A stretch of 64,000 nucleotides of DNA. Source: Profundicola chukchiensis. GTDB lineage: Bacteria > Bacteroidota > Bacteroidia > Flavobacteriales > Weeksellaceae. Shown one piece after another: positions 53,964 through 61,485 of this stretch. The stretch covers positions 94,409 to 158,408 of the forward strand of contig NZ_JANAIE010000007.1 of the NCBI RefSeq assembly GCF_029664245.1, given 5' to 3'. The position numbers and the translations under genes were made by a program. The notes beneath the pieces were generated by a model. The model had not been told where the DNA came from. It saw only the letters and a program-made list of their open reading frames with translations, and made no database searches. How positions within the stretch are numbered: position 1 is the stretch's first letter; each line of letters opens with the position of its first letter.

Positions 53964-55097
53964 ATGGAAACACGAGACAAAAATCAACCTATTATGTATC
54001 TACCACTTCCTAATGCTGGTCGGGTAAAGTTTTATATTCCATATCCGTTAAAGGATAAACGCGAGGCTTTTAAGAAGTTGAATACTTCATACTATCATCC
54101 GCATCAAAAACTGTGGAGTATTGTAAACACTGAGTCTAATATTGCATTGGCTAAAGAATTGTTTGGAGACCAATTGCGAATTGAGCAATTAAAGCCAACT
54201 CCAAAAATGCCAAAGGTTGTTCTTACAGAAAAAATACAAATTGAATTAGACCGAAATCACCAGAAGATGGTTTTAAAAGGTTTCAGCCAGTCTACCATTC
54301 GGAACTATCAACACGGATTAAGTGAGTTTTTAAGTTATTTTGAAAGTGAAGACTATAGATCAATTAGTAAGGAACAAATTGAGGGCTTTATTTTTTATTT
54401 AATTAGCAAATACAGTATCAGTGAGCAGAAACAGAACCTACTAATAAACGCGATTAAGTGTTATTATGAACACACCTTGGAAATGCCTAGGGAATATTAC
54501 ACCATAACGCGGCCAAAGAAAAGCAAGAATCTTCCTAATGTGTTAAGTGAAGCCGAAGTACGTCTAATATTAAACCAACCTAAAAACATAAAACACAAGG
54601 CTATACTTCATATTATATACGCTGCTGGTCTTCGAGTTGGTGAAGTTATCCGTCTACGAGTAACGGACATTCGAAGCGACGATGGTTATATTTTTATAAA
54701 AGATAGCAAGGGCAAAAAAGACCGACATACAGTGCTTAGTCCCTATCTGTTAGAGCTTTTACGAGAATATTATAAAAAGTATCGACCCAGTTATTGGTTA
54801 TTTGAAGGGCAAGATGGTGGGCAATATTCTGCTAAGAGTATTCAAAATATTTACAGAAAGGCCGTTAAGGAAACCAATAGCAACCCTTGGAGCACCCCAC
54901 ATACGCTGCGACATAGCTTCGCAACGCACTTAATGCAGCAGGGTGTAAACATTCGATATATACAGAGCGCATTAGGACATGCTAGCAGCAAAACAACCGA
55001 AGTTTATACTAGAGTATTAGGTATTAGCAACAAAACCTTAAAAAGTCCATTGGATAGTTTATTTGAAAATACTATATTTGATGAATCGAAGAAATAG
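53964..55097 (+). CDS. Tyrosine recombinase, integron-integrase-like
   Basis: The ATG at 53964 (METRDKNQPIMYLPL) is chosen over a TTG at 53916, giving 377 residues. Residues 1-80 are an N-terminal extension (DKREAFKKL, YHPHQKLWSI). Residues 92-182 are the SAM-like core-binding domain. The catalytic domain shows Arg224 (AAGLRVGEV), Lys251/252 (KGKKDRH), His313 and Arg316 (PHTLRHSF), His339 (LGHASS) and the nucleophile Tyr348 (TTEVYTRVL). The end TLKSPLDSL recalls the RSPLD tail of IntI1. The stretch between LLELL and PHTLRH is only about 48 residues, so the extra IntI domain appears absent. It immediately precedes the cassettes, in the same direction. Confidence 0.92.
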   Translation: METRDKNQPIMYLPLPNAGRVKFYIPYPLKDKREAFKKLNTSYYHPHQKLWSIVNTESNIALAKELFGDQLRIEQLKPTPKMPKVVLTEKIQIELDRNHQKMVLKGFSQSTIRNYQHGLSEFLSYFESEDYRSISKEQIEGFIFYLISKYSISEQKQNLLINAIKCYYEHTLEMPREYYTITRPKKSKNLPNVLSEAEVRLILNQPKNIKHKAILHIIYAAGLRVGEVIRLRVTDIRSDDGYIFIKDSKGKKDRHTVLSPYLLELLREYYKKYRPSYWLFEGQDGGQYSAKSIQNIYRKAVKETNSNPWSTPHTLRHSFATHLMQQGVNIRYIQSALGHASSKTTEVYTRVLGISNKTLKSPLDSLFENTIFDESKK

Positions 55098-55165
55098 TGG
55101 TTTTGTCGTACAAGGTGAATATAACAGCCATAATTCCATTAAAACTTCGTTTATAACTATGTTGT
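55098..55165 (+). other. Putative attI-like region and first cassette junction
   Basis: Between the recombinase stop and cassette 1 lie 63 bp that end ATAACTATGTTGTAAAAC. GTTGTAAAAC (55161-55170) is the first cassette start box, so the crossover would be after the G at 55161. No second half of a palindrome is seen to its left, as expected for attI rather than attC. Confidence 0.5.
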
Positions 55166-55173
55166 AAAACATT

Positions 55174-55569
55174 TTGAAAAAAACACTATACTTATTGATT
55201 TTAATAAGTTTCGGATTTAAATGCGCTGATAATAATTGCGAATTAAAAGACGGAAAATATAAAGTCATTTATGACGAACAGTTTTCGGAATATCCAAAAT
55301 TTGAGTTTGAAATAAATGGACAAAACTTAACGGAAATAAACTCTGTTAAAAATCGGAATTACATTATTGAAAATCTTGGTGAAAACTCATTCCGACTTAA
55401 ATCGCTGGAAAGACAAACTGACTCGTTAACTGAATTTCAAAAGACATTAATGTCGCACGGAAAACCATATTATGAAATAACGAATTGTACAAATGACACT
55501 ATCGAATTTACAATGCGAGTGAATTTGCACGTGATTTCACATTCTGGAAAATTTGTAAGAACCGAATGA
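55174..55569 (+). CDS. Cassette 1: small lipoprotein
   Basis: 131 residues from a TTG start 13 bp inside the cassette (MKKTLYLLILISFGFKCADN). A signal peptide has its Cys at about 17, so it is probably a lipoprotein. The mature part has more cysteines (NCELKD, NCTND). I do not recognise the family. The gene fills the cassette almost completely, with 10 bp from its stop to the R'' box. Confidence 0.75.
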   Translation: MKKTLYLLILISFGFKCADNNCELKDGKYKVIYDEQFSEYPKFEFEINGQNLTEINSVKNRNYIIENLGENSFRLKSLERQTDSLTEFQKTLMSHGKPYYEITNCTNDTIEFTMRVNLHVISHSGKFVRTE

Positions 55570-55578
55570 ATAAAAAAC

Positions 55579-55714
55579 GTTTTACAACAATGTATAACCG
55601 CAATTACGGCGGATTCGACTACGTCCGAATCCACTCGGAATTGCTAACATCTGTACTAAACCGAAAATTAACGCATATTAACCCGTAACTGACGCTTATA
55701 CTTGACCGTTGTGC
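55579..55714 (+). other. attC-like site 1
   Basis: R'' GTTTTACAAC (55579-55588), spacer AAT, L'' GTATAA; then a variable stem with GCAATT/AATTGC and GGATTCG/CGAATCC; then L' TTATAC, spacer TTGACC, R' GTTGTGC (55708-55714). R'' is the exact complement of the cassette 1 start box at 55161. Confidence 0.85.
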
Positions 55715-55796
55715 GTAATTTGAACAACTCATCGCTAAATAACAACAATTCGGAAAATCAAATTTGATATTTTAATGTTTTAACCTGAATTTTGAA

Positions 55797-56579
55797 ATGT
55801 CAAAACCGATAAAAAAAAAGATGAATATCAAAAATAAAGCGTTAGCTATAAACTCTACATTGATTGTCGTTTCAACAACCATTATTGGAACTATTTTGCA
55901 CGAACTCGCTCATTTTTTAATGGCTAAATATTTTGAACTGAATCCCGAATTACATCACAATTATGTTAATTATCTTACTGAAAATGCTACTGAATTTCAA
56001 AAAGCAATAATTGCTGGAATTGGGCCAGTTTTCAGCCTAATATTTGGAATTATTATTCTTTTAATATCTGTTAAGATTTTAAAACCATCCCTTCTTAAAC
56101 TTTTTATGCTTTGGTTAGGAATGAATGGAATTCTTATGTTTTTAGGCTACATTTTAATCGCACCAATAGTAAAAAATGGAGATACAGGTCAAGTTTTCGA
56201 TTTTTTAAACATTCCAACTTTTATTTCAGTTGTTATTGCTGTCATATCATTTGTTATAATTATCAAGTTGTTTTCAAGCCTTTCAAAAGAATTCCGATTT
56301 TATAAAAATGAAGATTTATTCGTGCAGAAAGAAAATGAGAAACAACTCTTCTTTTATCCAATTTGGTTTTCAATAATATTTATAACGATATTGAGTTTAC
56401 CAGTTGTTACTTGGATTAGCTTATTGCCGACTATTTTTATGCCAATGACCTATTTCAGCACAATGAAAAAATATAGAAAACAGAATTTAGAAAATGCTGA
56501 ATTGGAAATAAATTTTATATCAAAACCACTTTTAATATTGACAATTGGCACAATAATAATATTTAGAATACTAATATAA
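55797..56579 (+). CDS. Cassette 2: multi-helix membrane protein with HExxH motif
   Basis: 260 residues, about six membrane helices. The first helix region holds HELAHF (His35, Glu36, His39), a zinc-protease signature, with IAGIGPVFSLIFG after it and NGDTGQVFDFLNIP further on, reminiscent of intramembrane M50-type peptidases. The classic M50 NPDG motif is not clear. It might be an intramembrane protease or a relative without activity. Confidence 0.75.
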   Translation: MSKPIKKKMNIKNKALAINSTLIVVSTTIIGTILHELAHFLMAKYFELNPELHHNYVNYLTENATEFQKAIIAGIGPVFSLIFGIIILLISVKILKPSLLKLFMLWLGMNGILMFLGYILIAPIVKNGDTGQVFDFLNIPTFISVVIAVISFVIIIKLFSSLSKEFRFYKNEDLFVQKENEKQLFFYPIWFSIIFITILSLPVVTWISLLPTIFMPMTYFSTMKKYRKQNLENAELEINFISKPLLILTIGTIIIFRILI

Positions 56580-56583
56580 AAAC

Positions 56584-56782
56584 TACGCACAACAACGTAT
56601 ATAGCTCATAGCTAGGCAGTTGTTTAATCGGAAGTTTAGGCATATTTGCGAAGTCCGCCAAATTTTTTAATTTGGCTTATTTAAAAGAAAAGGTAATAAG
56701 AAAATTAAAAAATTTGGCTCGTGCTCAACCGAATAGTTATCGCTAATTTACACGCTACGAGCCATATACAAAACCGTTGCCT
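56584..56782 (+). other. attC-like site 2 (long form)
   Basis: R'' TACGCACAAC (56584-56593), spacer AAC, L'' GTATATAGCTC; L' GAGCCATATAC, spacer AAAACC, R' GTTGCCT (56776-56782). The 11-nt L boxes pair with one mismatch. At 199 bp it is longer than the others and contains CCAAATT/AATTTGG stems. R'' complements the cassette 2 start box GTTGTGCGTA at 55708. Confidence 0.85.
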
Positions 56783-56799
56783 ACAATTTAAAAAACATA

Positions 56800-57225
56800 A
56801 TGTCAAGCTTAAATAGAAATAAAGAAATTAAAATTGGAATTTCAAAATTTTCAATTGGTTTTGATTTTATTATAGTCATAGTAATTCTCGGAATAGCATT
56901 CTATTCATACTTTGGAAATTACAATATAAAAGTTTCAATTTTTCTGATTATAATAGGTTCTCTAAACTTGATATACTACCTACGGAAATTTTTTGACACT
57001 GAAACTAAAATAATGATTAATTCAAGGGGAATAAACCTTGAAGGCAAATTTATTAGTTGGGATGAAGTGGAAGAAGTAAATGTGGAAAGATTAAGTTCTG
57101 ATTTAATCCACTCTGAATATTTGAATATTGTAACTAAAAATAATGATTTTTTTGATTTTGAAATTACAGACTTAAAAATTACTGCAAACAAACTATTGAA
57201 AACCATTGAATTTTATCGAAAATAA
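56800..57225 (+). CDS. Cassette 3: two-helix membrane protein with PH-like tail
   Basis: 141 residues. Two helices (FIIVIVILGIAFYSYFG and VSIFLIIIGSLNLIYYL) are followed by a PH-like soluble tail: IMINSRGINLEGKFISWDEV, then a VEEVNVERL strand and a final helix ANKLLKTIEFYRK. Comparable layouts occur in cassettes 5 and 7. Function unknown. Confidence 0.75.
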   Translation: MSSLNRNKEIKIGISKFSIGFDFIIVIVILGIAFYSYFGNYNIKVSIFLIIIGSLNLIYYLRKFFDTETKIMINSRGINLEGKFISWDEVEEVNVERLSSDLIHSEYLNIVTKNNDFFDFEITDLKITANKLLKTIEFYRK

Positions 57226-57231
57226 AAAAAC

Positions 57232-57369
57232 TGTAGGCAACAAGGCGTATATTTTATTGCTGGCTGAATTTTCGTACCGAAAATTCGTGCCAATCAATAA
57301 AGTTTTCGAACAAGTTCGAAAGTTTTCGCTAACTTAATCCGCAACAAAACATACACCAAGACGTTACCT
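57232..57369 (+). other. attC-like site 3
   Basis: R'' TGTAGGCAAC (57232-57241), spacer AAGGC, L'' GTAT; inner hairpin GAATTTTCG/CGAAAATTC; L' ATAC, R' GTTACCT (57363-57369). R'' complements the cassette 3 start box GTTGCCTACA at 56776. Length 138 bp. Confidence 0.85.
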
Positions 57370-57401
57370 GCAATTGCGGAACTCACTCAAACCTTAATTA
57401 A

Positions 57402-57575
57402 ATGAAAATAAAAAAAAGAACATTTGACTTAATTTTTATTATTGTTTCAACTGCAATATTAATAGCATTATCAGAATATGGACTTTTAGAAAAGTATATG
57501 GCTTTTGCTTTAATTCCAATTTTAATTGCATATCAATTAGGACAATATTCTGAAAGAAAATTTAAGAACGAATAG
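57402..57575 (+). CDS. Cassette 4: 57-residue membrane protein
   Basis: MKIKKRTFDLIFIIVSTAIL begins a protein with two membrane helices (FIIVSTAILIALSEYG and MAFALIPILIAYQLG) and a charged end SERKFKNE. It starts 39 bp after the cassette start box. The rest of the cassette (57576-57813) shows no gene in this direction, which is unusual in this compact array. Confidence 0.65.
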   Translation: MKIKKRTFDLIFIIVSTAILIALSEYGLLEKYMAFALIPILIAYQLGQYSERKFKNE

Positions 57576-57813
57576 CTGAATTCTGAATGAAATTCACGTC
57601 GGATTTTTTAGCTCGTATACGGAATCGCAATCTGAATTGAAAACCAAAATCGAACTGTGAGTAGAAATTAGCAAGTTGCGGAATTAACACTCAAACGGAA
57701 TTGAGCAAGTTTGTGGAATTGAAAAACTAAACTGTAAAAATAAGCGGAGTTTTTCGCTGGTTTGGTTTTTGCATTTTTTTTGAATTTTAAGAAAGTAAAA
57801 ACGAAAAACAACA

Positions 57814-57949
57814 GCAGGTAACACCGTGTAAAAAACATTGCTTATTTTAGTTCAATCGTTTGGTCGTTGCTCTTTTGCTAGCTTCTGATTTTCCTGCGGA
57901 AAATCCTCGCATACAAAATCGCAACGTTCCTTACACAAAACCGTTGTAA
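57814..57949 (+). other. attC-like site 4
   Basis: R'' GCAGGTAAC (57814-57822), spacer ACC, L'' GTGTAA; L' TTACAC, spacer AAAACC, R' GTTGTAA (57943-57949). The middle has TTCCTGCGGAAAATCC. R'' complements the cassette 4 start box GTTACCTGC at 57363. Length 136 bp. Confidence 0.85.
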
Positions 57950-57978
57950 AACATTTGAAAAAAAAAAACGAATGAAAT

Positions 57979-58461
57979 ATGAAAAACTATAAAAGTAAAA
58001 GCTCATTTAGTGTTAAACTAATTACAATTGGAACTGTGGTTGTGATGGGAATTGTTGTTTTATCAATCTTAACTCTAAACGAAAAATACGGAATAATAGG
58101 CGGAATAATTATTTCCTTAATAATTTTAAGTACTCTGATTTATTTTTACGCAAACTCACTTAAAAAAATATTAATAGAAGAAAAACATCTAACTCTTGAA
58201 AAAAATATAGGAAAAATAGAAATACCTTTTTCTGATATTATCAAAATTGAAAAACTGGACTTTTCAAATTTATCAATGACTTACGGAAGTAAAGGTGTCT
58301 TTGGATATATTGGAAATACGATGGACGACTCAATAAGTATGGTAAATGACAGAAAAAATATGGTTCGAATTATAACCAATGATAAGAAATATACGATTAG
58401 CTCTGAAAGACCACAAGATTTGATAAAGGATATAAAAAACGTTTTACAACACCGTGTATAA
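57979..58461 (+). CDS. Cassette 5: two-helix membrane protein with PH-like domain
   Basis: 160 residues. Two helices (ITIGTVVVMGIVVLSILTL and IIGGIIISLIILSTLIYFYA) precede a PH-like domain (LIEEKHLTLEKNIGKIEIPF, then FGYIGNTMDDSISM and YTISSERPQDLIKDIKNVL). The final residues LQHRV and the stop are encoded inside attC5, so the recombination site supplies the end of the protein. Confidence 0.78.
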   Translation: MKNYKSKSSFSVKLITIGTVVVMGIVVLSILTLNEKYGIIGGIIISLIILSTLIYFYANSLKKILIEEKHLTLEKNIGKIEIPFSDIIKIEKLDFSNLSMTYGSKGVFGYIGNTMDDSISMVNDRKNMVRIITNDKKYTISSERPQDLIKDIKNVLQHRV

Positions 58462-58575
58462 GTTATGGCTGGGTTTATGCCTACTTGGAAAATCCTGCGG
58501 ATTTTCCACTGGCAAGTACCTGCTTGCAATTGTCTGTGACAAACCACGCCACTGCTCATACACGAAACGTTAGGC
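58441..58575 (+). other. attC-like site 5
   Basis: R'' GTTTTACAAC (58441-58450), spacer ACC, L'' GTGTAT; an inner stem ACTTG-GAAAATCC-tgc-GGATTTTC and CAAGT; L' ATACAC, spacer GAAAC, R' GTTAGGC (58569-58575). R'' complements the cassette 5 start box GTTGTAAAAC at 57943. Length 135 bp. Confidence 0.88.
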
Positions 58576-58595
58576 AATATTTAAAACGAACATTT

Positions 58596-59126
58596 ATGAA
58601 ACCAATTACAAAATTGTATTTAAAGACCTTTTTGCTAACAGGAATACCTTACGGATTGATAATGCTAGGTTTTGATTTGGCTGATGGCGATGGATTTAGA
58701 TTATGGAAATACTTATTTATGACTTTCTTTTTTGGAATCACTATGTCATTAATATTAGTGTCATTTCATAGATACAGACTGAAGAAAAACGGGATTCAGG
58801 AAATCACTAATAATAATGTTGGAGTAAATCAATCGAGAAATCTGAAAACAGGATTGAATAAAACTGACCTTGTAAATAAATTAAAAACTGATCCGATAAT
58901 TGGAAAAATGAAAATGACGGAAATTGAAAATGGAATTTTGCTAAAATCAGGTATGACTTGGAAATCTTGGGGCGAGGAAATAAAAATAATATTGAAAAGC
59001 GAAAATGAAACAGATTTTGAATATCAGATTTCAAGCAGTCCAAAATTGAAAACAACGTTAGTCGACTATGGGAAAAATCTTGAAAACATAAACCGAATAG
59101 AAAGTGCAATAAAAAACATTGCCTAA
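58596..59126 (+). CDS. Cassette 6: two-helix membrane protein of unknown function
   Basis: The ATG at 58596 (MKPITKLYLKTFLLTG) is chosen. The frame is open back to 58485, but that part lies in attC5. 176 residues: two helices (FLLTGIPYGLIMLGFDLA and LFMTFFFGITMSLILVSF), then a soluble domain with MTEIENGILLKSGMTWKSWG and EIKIILKSE. The stop codon TAA lies inside the R'' box of attC6. Confidence 0.75.
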   Translation: MKPITKLYLKTFLLTGIPYGLIMLGFDLADGDGFRLWKYLFMTFFFGITMSLILVSFHRYRLKKNGIQEITNNNVGVNQSRNLKTGLNKTDLVNKLKTDPIIGKMKMTEIENGILLKSGMTWKSWGEEIKIILKSENETDFEYQISSSPKLKTTLVDYGKNLENINRIESAIKNIA

Positions 59127-59252
59127 CACCGTATAAAAATAATTGCGGTTTAGTGCTTAATCAAAGGTCGTTGCAAGTTTGTAACGTCTGTATTTCCTTC
59201 TGAAATTCCTCGCATACAAACCCGCAACTATTCTTATACATAAACGTTGTGC
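59118..59252 (+). other. attC-like site 6
   Basis: R'' ATTGCCTAAC (59118-59127), spacer ACC, L'' GTATAA; L' TTATAC, spacer ATAAAC, R' GTTGTGC (59246-59252). R'' complements the cassette 6 start box GTTAGGCAAT at 58569. Length 135 bp. Confidence 0.87.
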
Positions 59253-59275
59253 AACATTTATCAAAAACATCGAAA

Positions 59276-59677
59276 ATGAAAATAAAATATAATGAAATAG
59301 ATAAATCAATCGAAATTAAAGATGAATTGAGAAGTCATTATTTATTATTAAAAATTGTAATGATTTTAAATTTGATAAGTGCAGTTTTTCAATTACTTGA
59401 CATAAATGAAACTGGAATCGGATTCATAGAAATTATATTATTTATAGTCGGAATTATCTCATTAATAATTTTGTGCATTTTTATATTTAAAAAATCTACT
59501 TCCGATAAAATACCGATTGAAAAAATTGAGCGATTAACTAAAAAATCTATATTCGGAAAGAAACAATTCTCTCTGAAATTAAAAAACGGAAAGAAACGTG
59601 ACTTAACAGAATTAAAATCTGAAACGGAATTTGCTGAATTGAAAAAACTATTTTCTGAAATCGGAATTACAAACTGA
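59276..59677 (+). CDS. Cassette 7: two-helix membrane protein with PH-like tail
   Basis: The ATG at 59276 (MKIKYNEIDKSIEIKDEL) is chosen. A GTG at 59249 inside the junction is possible. 133 residues. A short N-terminal strand part is followed by two helices (LLLKIVMILNLISAVFQLL and IEIILFIVGIISLIILCIFIF) and a PH-like tail (IERLTKKSIFGKKQFSLKLK, ELKKLFSEIGI). Function unknown. Confidence 0.75.
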   Translation: MKIKYNEIDKSIEIKDELRSHYLLLKIVMILNLISAVFQLLDINETGIGFIEIILFIVGIISLIILCIFIFKKSTSDKIPIEKIERLTKKSIFGKKQFSLKLKNGKKRDLTELKSETEFAELKKLFSEIGITN

Positions 59678-59687
59678 AAGAAAAAAC

Positions 59688-59758
59688 GTTGCACAACACC
59701 GTGTATAATTAATGGCTGGTTCTCGCCTACTTACGAATCCCGATAGCTATCGGGATAG
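59688..59758 (+). other. attC-like site 7, left half only
   Basis: R'' GTTGCACAAC (59688-59697) complements the cassette 7 start box GTTGTGCAAC at 59246. Spacer ACC and L'' GTGTATAA follow, then the perfect 20-bp palindrome ATCCCGATAGCTATCGGGAT (59737-59756). No right half (L', R') is found. The site was probably cut by a deletion. From 59759 to 60071 I see no gene. Confidence 0.75.
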
Positions 59759-60071
59759 GTGTTTTTAGTTTTCTTTTGTGAATTTAATCGCTTAACTAAC
59801 TCAATATATCCAAACTGTATATTGGAAAATCTTAAATATAAAATTGATTATCTCACTTCAAAAGATCAATTTTAATAAGACGAGCGGAACTCTAGGATTA
59901 ATATATTTAGCTAATACAATTTCTTTAACAAATCTTAAAGATATGCTTGTATGCAATAAATTTAATTTTTAGATTTATATACTTATAAGCGATGTTAGTT
60001 TTGGAACAGATATTTATCCGACTATTATGAAGCTCTAAATTAAGACAGACAAATAATTACAAACTCAAATA

Positions 60072-61286
60072 ATGAAACAACTTTTACTTCTTTTAACAGC
60101 AATTTTAAGTTATAATTGCTATTCACAAATCTCTTTTGAAAAGGGATATTTCATTGATATTAATGATCAAAAAACAGAGGTTCTAATTAAGAATCTGGAT
60201 TGGAGAAAGAATCCTACTCAATTTGAGTATAAAGAAGAAGAGAACTCACAGCCTAAATTTGCCACAGCAAAAACTGTCAAAGAATTCGGAATTTATAATA
60301 CCTCAAAATACGTTGGGACGAATATTAATATGGATAGGTCTAGTAATAATATCACTAATTTAAGTCATGACAAGAATCCTATATTTCAAGAAGAAGAACT
60401 TTTTTTGAAAGTATTAGTTGAAGGTAATTCAAATTTATATGAGTATGTAGATAATAATGTAACAAGATACTTTTACAATATAGAAAATTCAGATATTGAG
60501 CAGCTCATCTATAAAAAATATAAATTTTCAGAAAATAATATAGGTGAAAACAATAGATTTAGACAACAGCTTTGGAAAGATGTCAAATGTTCGAATTCCA
60601 AAATGGATGTAATTGAAAAATTAAATTATACAAAAAAAGACTTGCTAAAATATTTTGTAGATGTTAATAAATGTGATCAACAAGAATATGTGAACTTTGA
60701 AGAGAAACAAGAAAGAGATGTATTTAATTTTACGATTAGACCTCGTGTAAATAGCTCATCTCTAGCGATTGTAAACTCTTATTTCAAAAAAAATGATTTC
60801 GAAAATAAGATAAACTTTGGTTTAGGAGTAGAAGCTGAGTTTATTTTACCTTTCAACAAAAATAAATGGGCTATTGCTATTGAGCCAACCTATCAAAGTT
60901 ATAATGCCGAAGCTAGAACTAATGTGAGCGATGTAGCAGGAGGAGAGGTAATAGCCACTGTTGATTATAGTTCTATTGAAATACCAGTAGGCTTAAGACA
61001 TTATTTATTTCTAAATGACAATTCAAAAATGTTTATAAATGCATCTTATATTTTTGATTTTAGTTCAAATTCCTATATTGAATTAGTTAGAAATGATGGC
61101 TCTTATATTAACTCGTTAGAAATTAAAACAAATAATAACTTCGCCATGGGGGTTGGTTTTAAACAAAATGATAGGTATAGTTTAGAGTTAAGATATCATG
61201 CAGGAAGAGAAGTCTTAGGAAACTACTTATATTGGAATTCAGATTTTAAAAGCATTTCTTTAATTTTCGGATATTCACTTTTCTGA
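60072..61286 (+). CDS. Outer-membrane beta-barrel-type secreted protein
   Basis: 404 residues. A signal peptide ends at NCYSQ. The start ISFEKGYFIDINDQKTEVLI and the NLDWRKNPTQFEYK motif mark a family common in Flavobacteriales. The C-terminal half (from about residue 215) has alternating strands such as FGLGVEAEFILPFNK and MGVGFKQNDRYSLELRYHAG and ends in Phe, typical of outer-membrane barrels. Relatives in public data sometimes carry misleading names. No function is known. Confidence 0.8.
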   Translation: MKQLLLLLTAILSYNCYSQISFEKGYFIDINDQKTEVLIKNLDWRKNPTQFEYKEEENSQPKFATAKTVKEFGIYNTSKYVGTNINMDRSSNNITNLSHDKNPIFQEEELFLKVLVEGNSNLYEYVDNNVTRYFYNIENSDIEQLIYKKYKFSENNIGENNRFRQQLWKDVKCSNSKMDVIEKLNYTKKDLLKYFVDVNKCDQQEYVNFEEKQERDVFNFTIRPRVNSSSLAIVNSYFKKNDFENKINFGLGVEAEFILPFNKNKWAIAIEPTYQSYNAEARTNVSDVAGGEVIATVDYSSIEIPVGLRHYLFLNDNSKMFINASYIFDFSSNSYIELVRNDGSYINSLEIKTNNNFAMGVGFKQNDRYSLELRYHAGREVLGNYLYWNSDFKSISLIFGYSLF

Positions 61287-61340
61287 TTTTAAAGCGATAA
61301 AATATCTAAGAAGTAATGTTTTTTATAAACTAAGGTCAAA

Positions 61341-61480
61341 CCTACTTGCGAATCCCGATAGCTATCAAAACACAGATTTATTTCGGTTTTTATTTGCTAA
61401 ATTTGATGTATTAGGTTGTTAATAAGTCATTTATAAATTGAATTACGCAACTTTATAAAATAACAACCGTCTTCAAATAA
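61341..61480 (+). other. Decayed attC-like sequence
   Basis: CCTACTTGCGAATCCCGATA then GCTATC repeats the central part of attC7 (CCTACTTACGAATCCCGATA), with the other palindrome arm lost. At the right end, ATTACGCAAC recalls the CCGCAAC of intact sites, followed by AACAACC. It marks an old boundary between 60072 and 61486. Confidence 0.5.
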
Positions 61481-61485
61481 ATATT

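Noticed and set aside
53964..55097. Prophage or conjugative element integrase
   Set aside because: No phage structural, replication or conjugation genes are nearby, and the flanks are attC-like sites rather than one att duplication.
55797..56579. Firm call as M50 site-2 protease
   Set aside because: HELAHF is present, but the second M50 motif (NxxPxxxLDG) is not clear, so only a membrane protein with HExxH is claimed.
58485..58595. N-terminal extension of the cassette 6 protein
   Set aside because: This part lies within attC5, and the ATG at 58596 gives a natural membrane-protein start.
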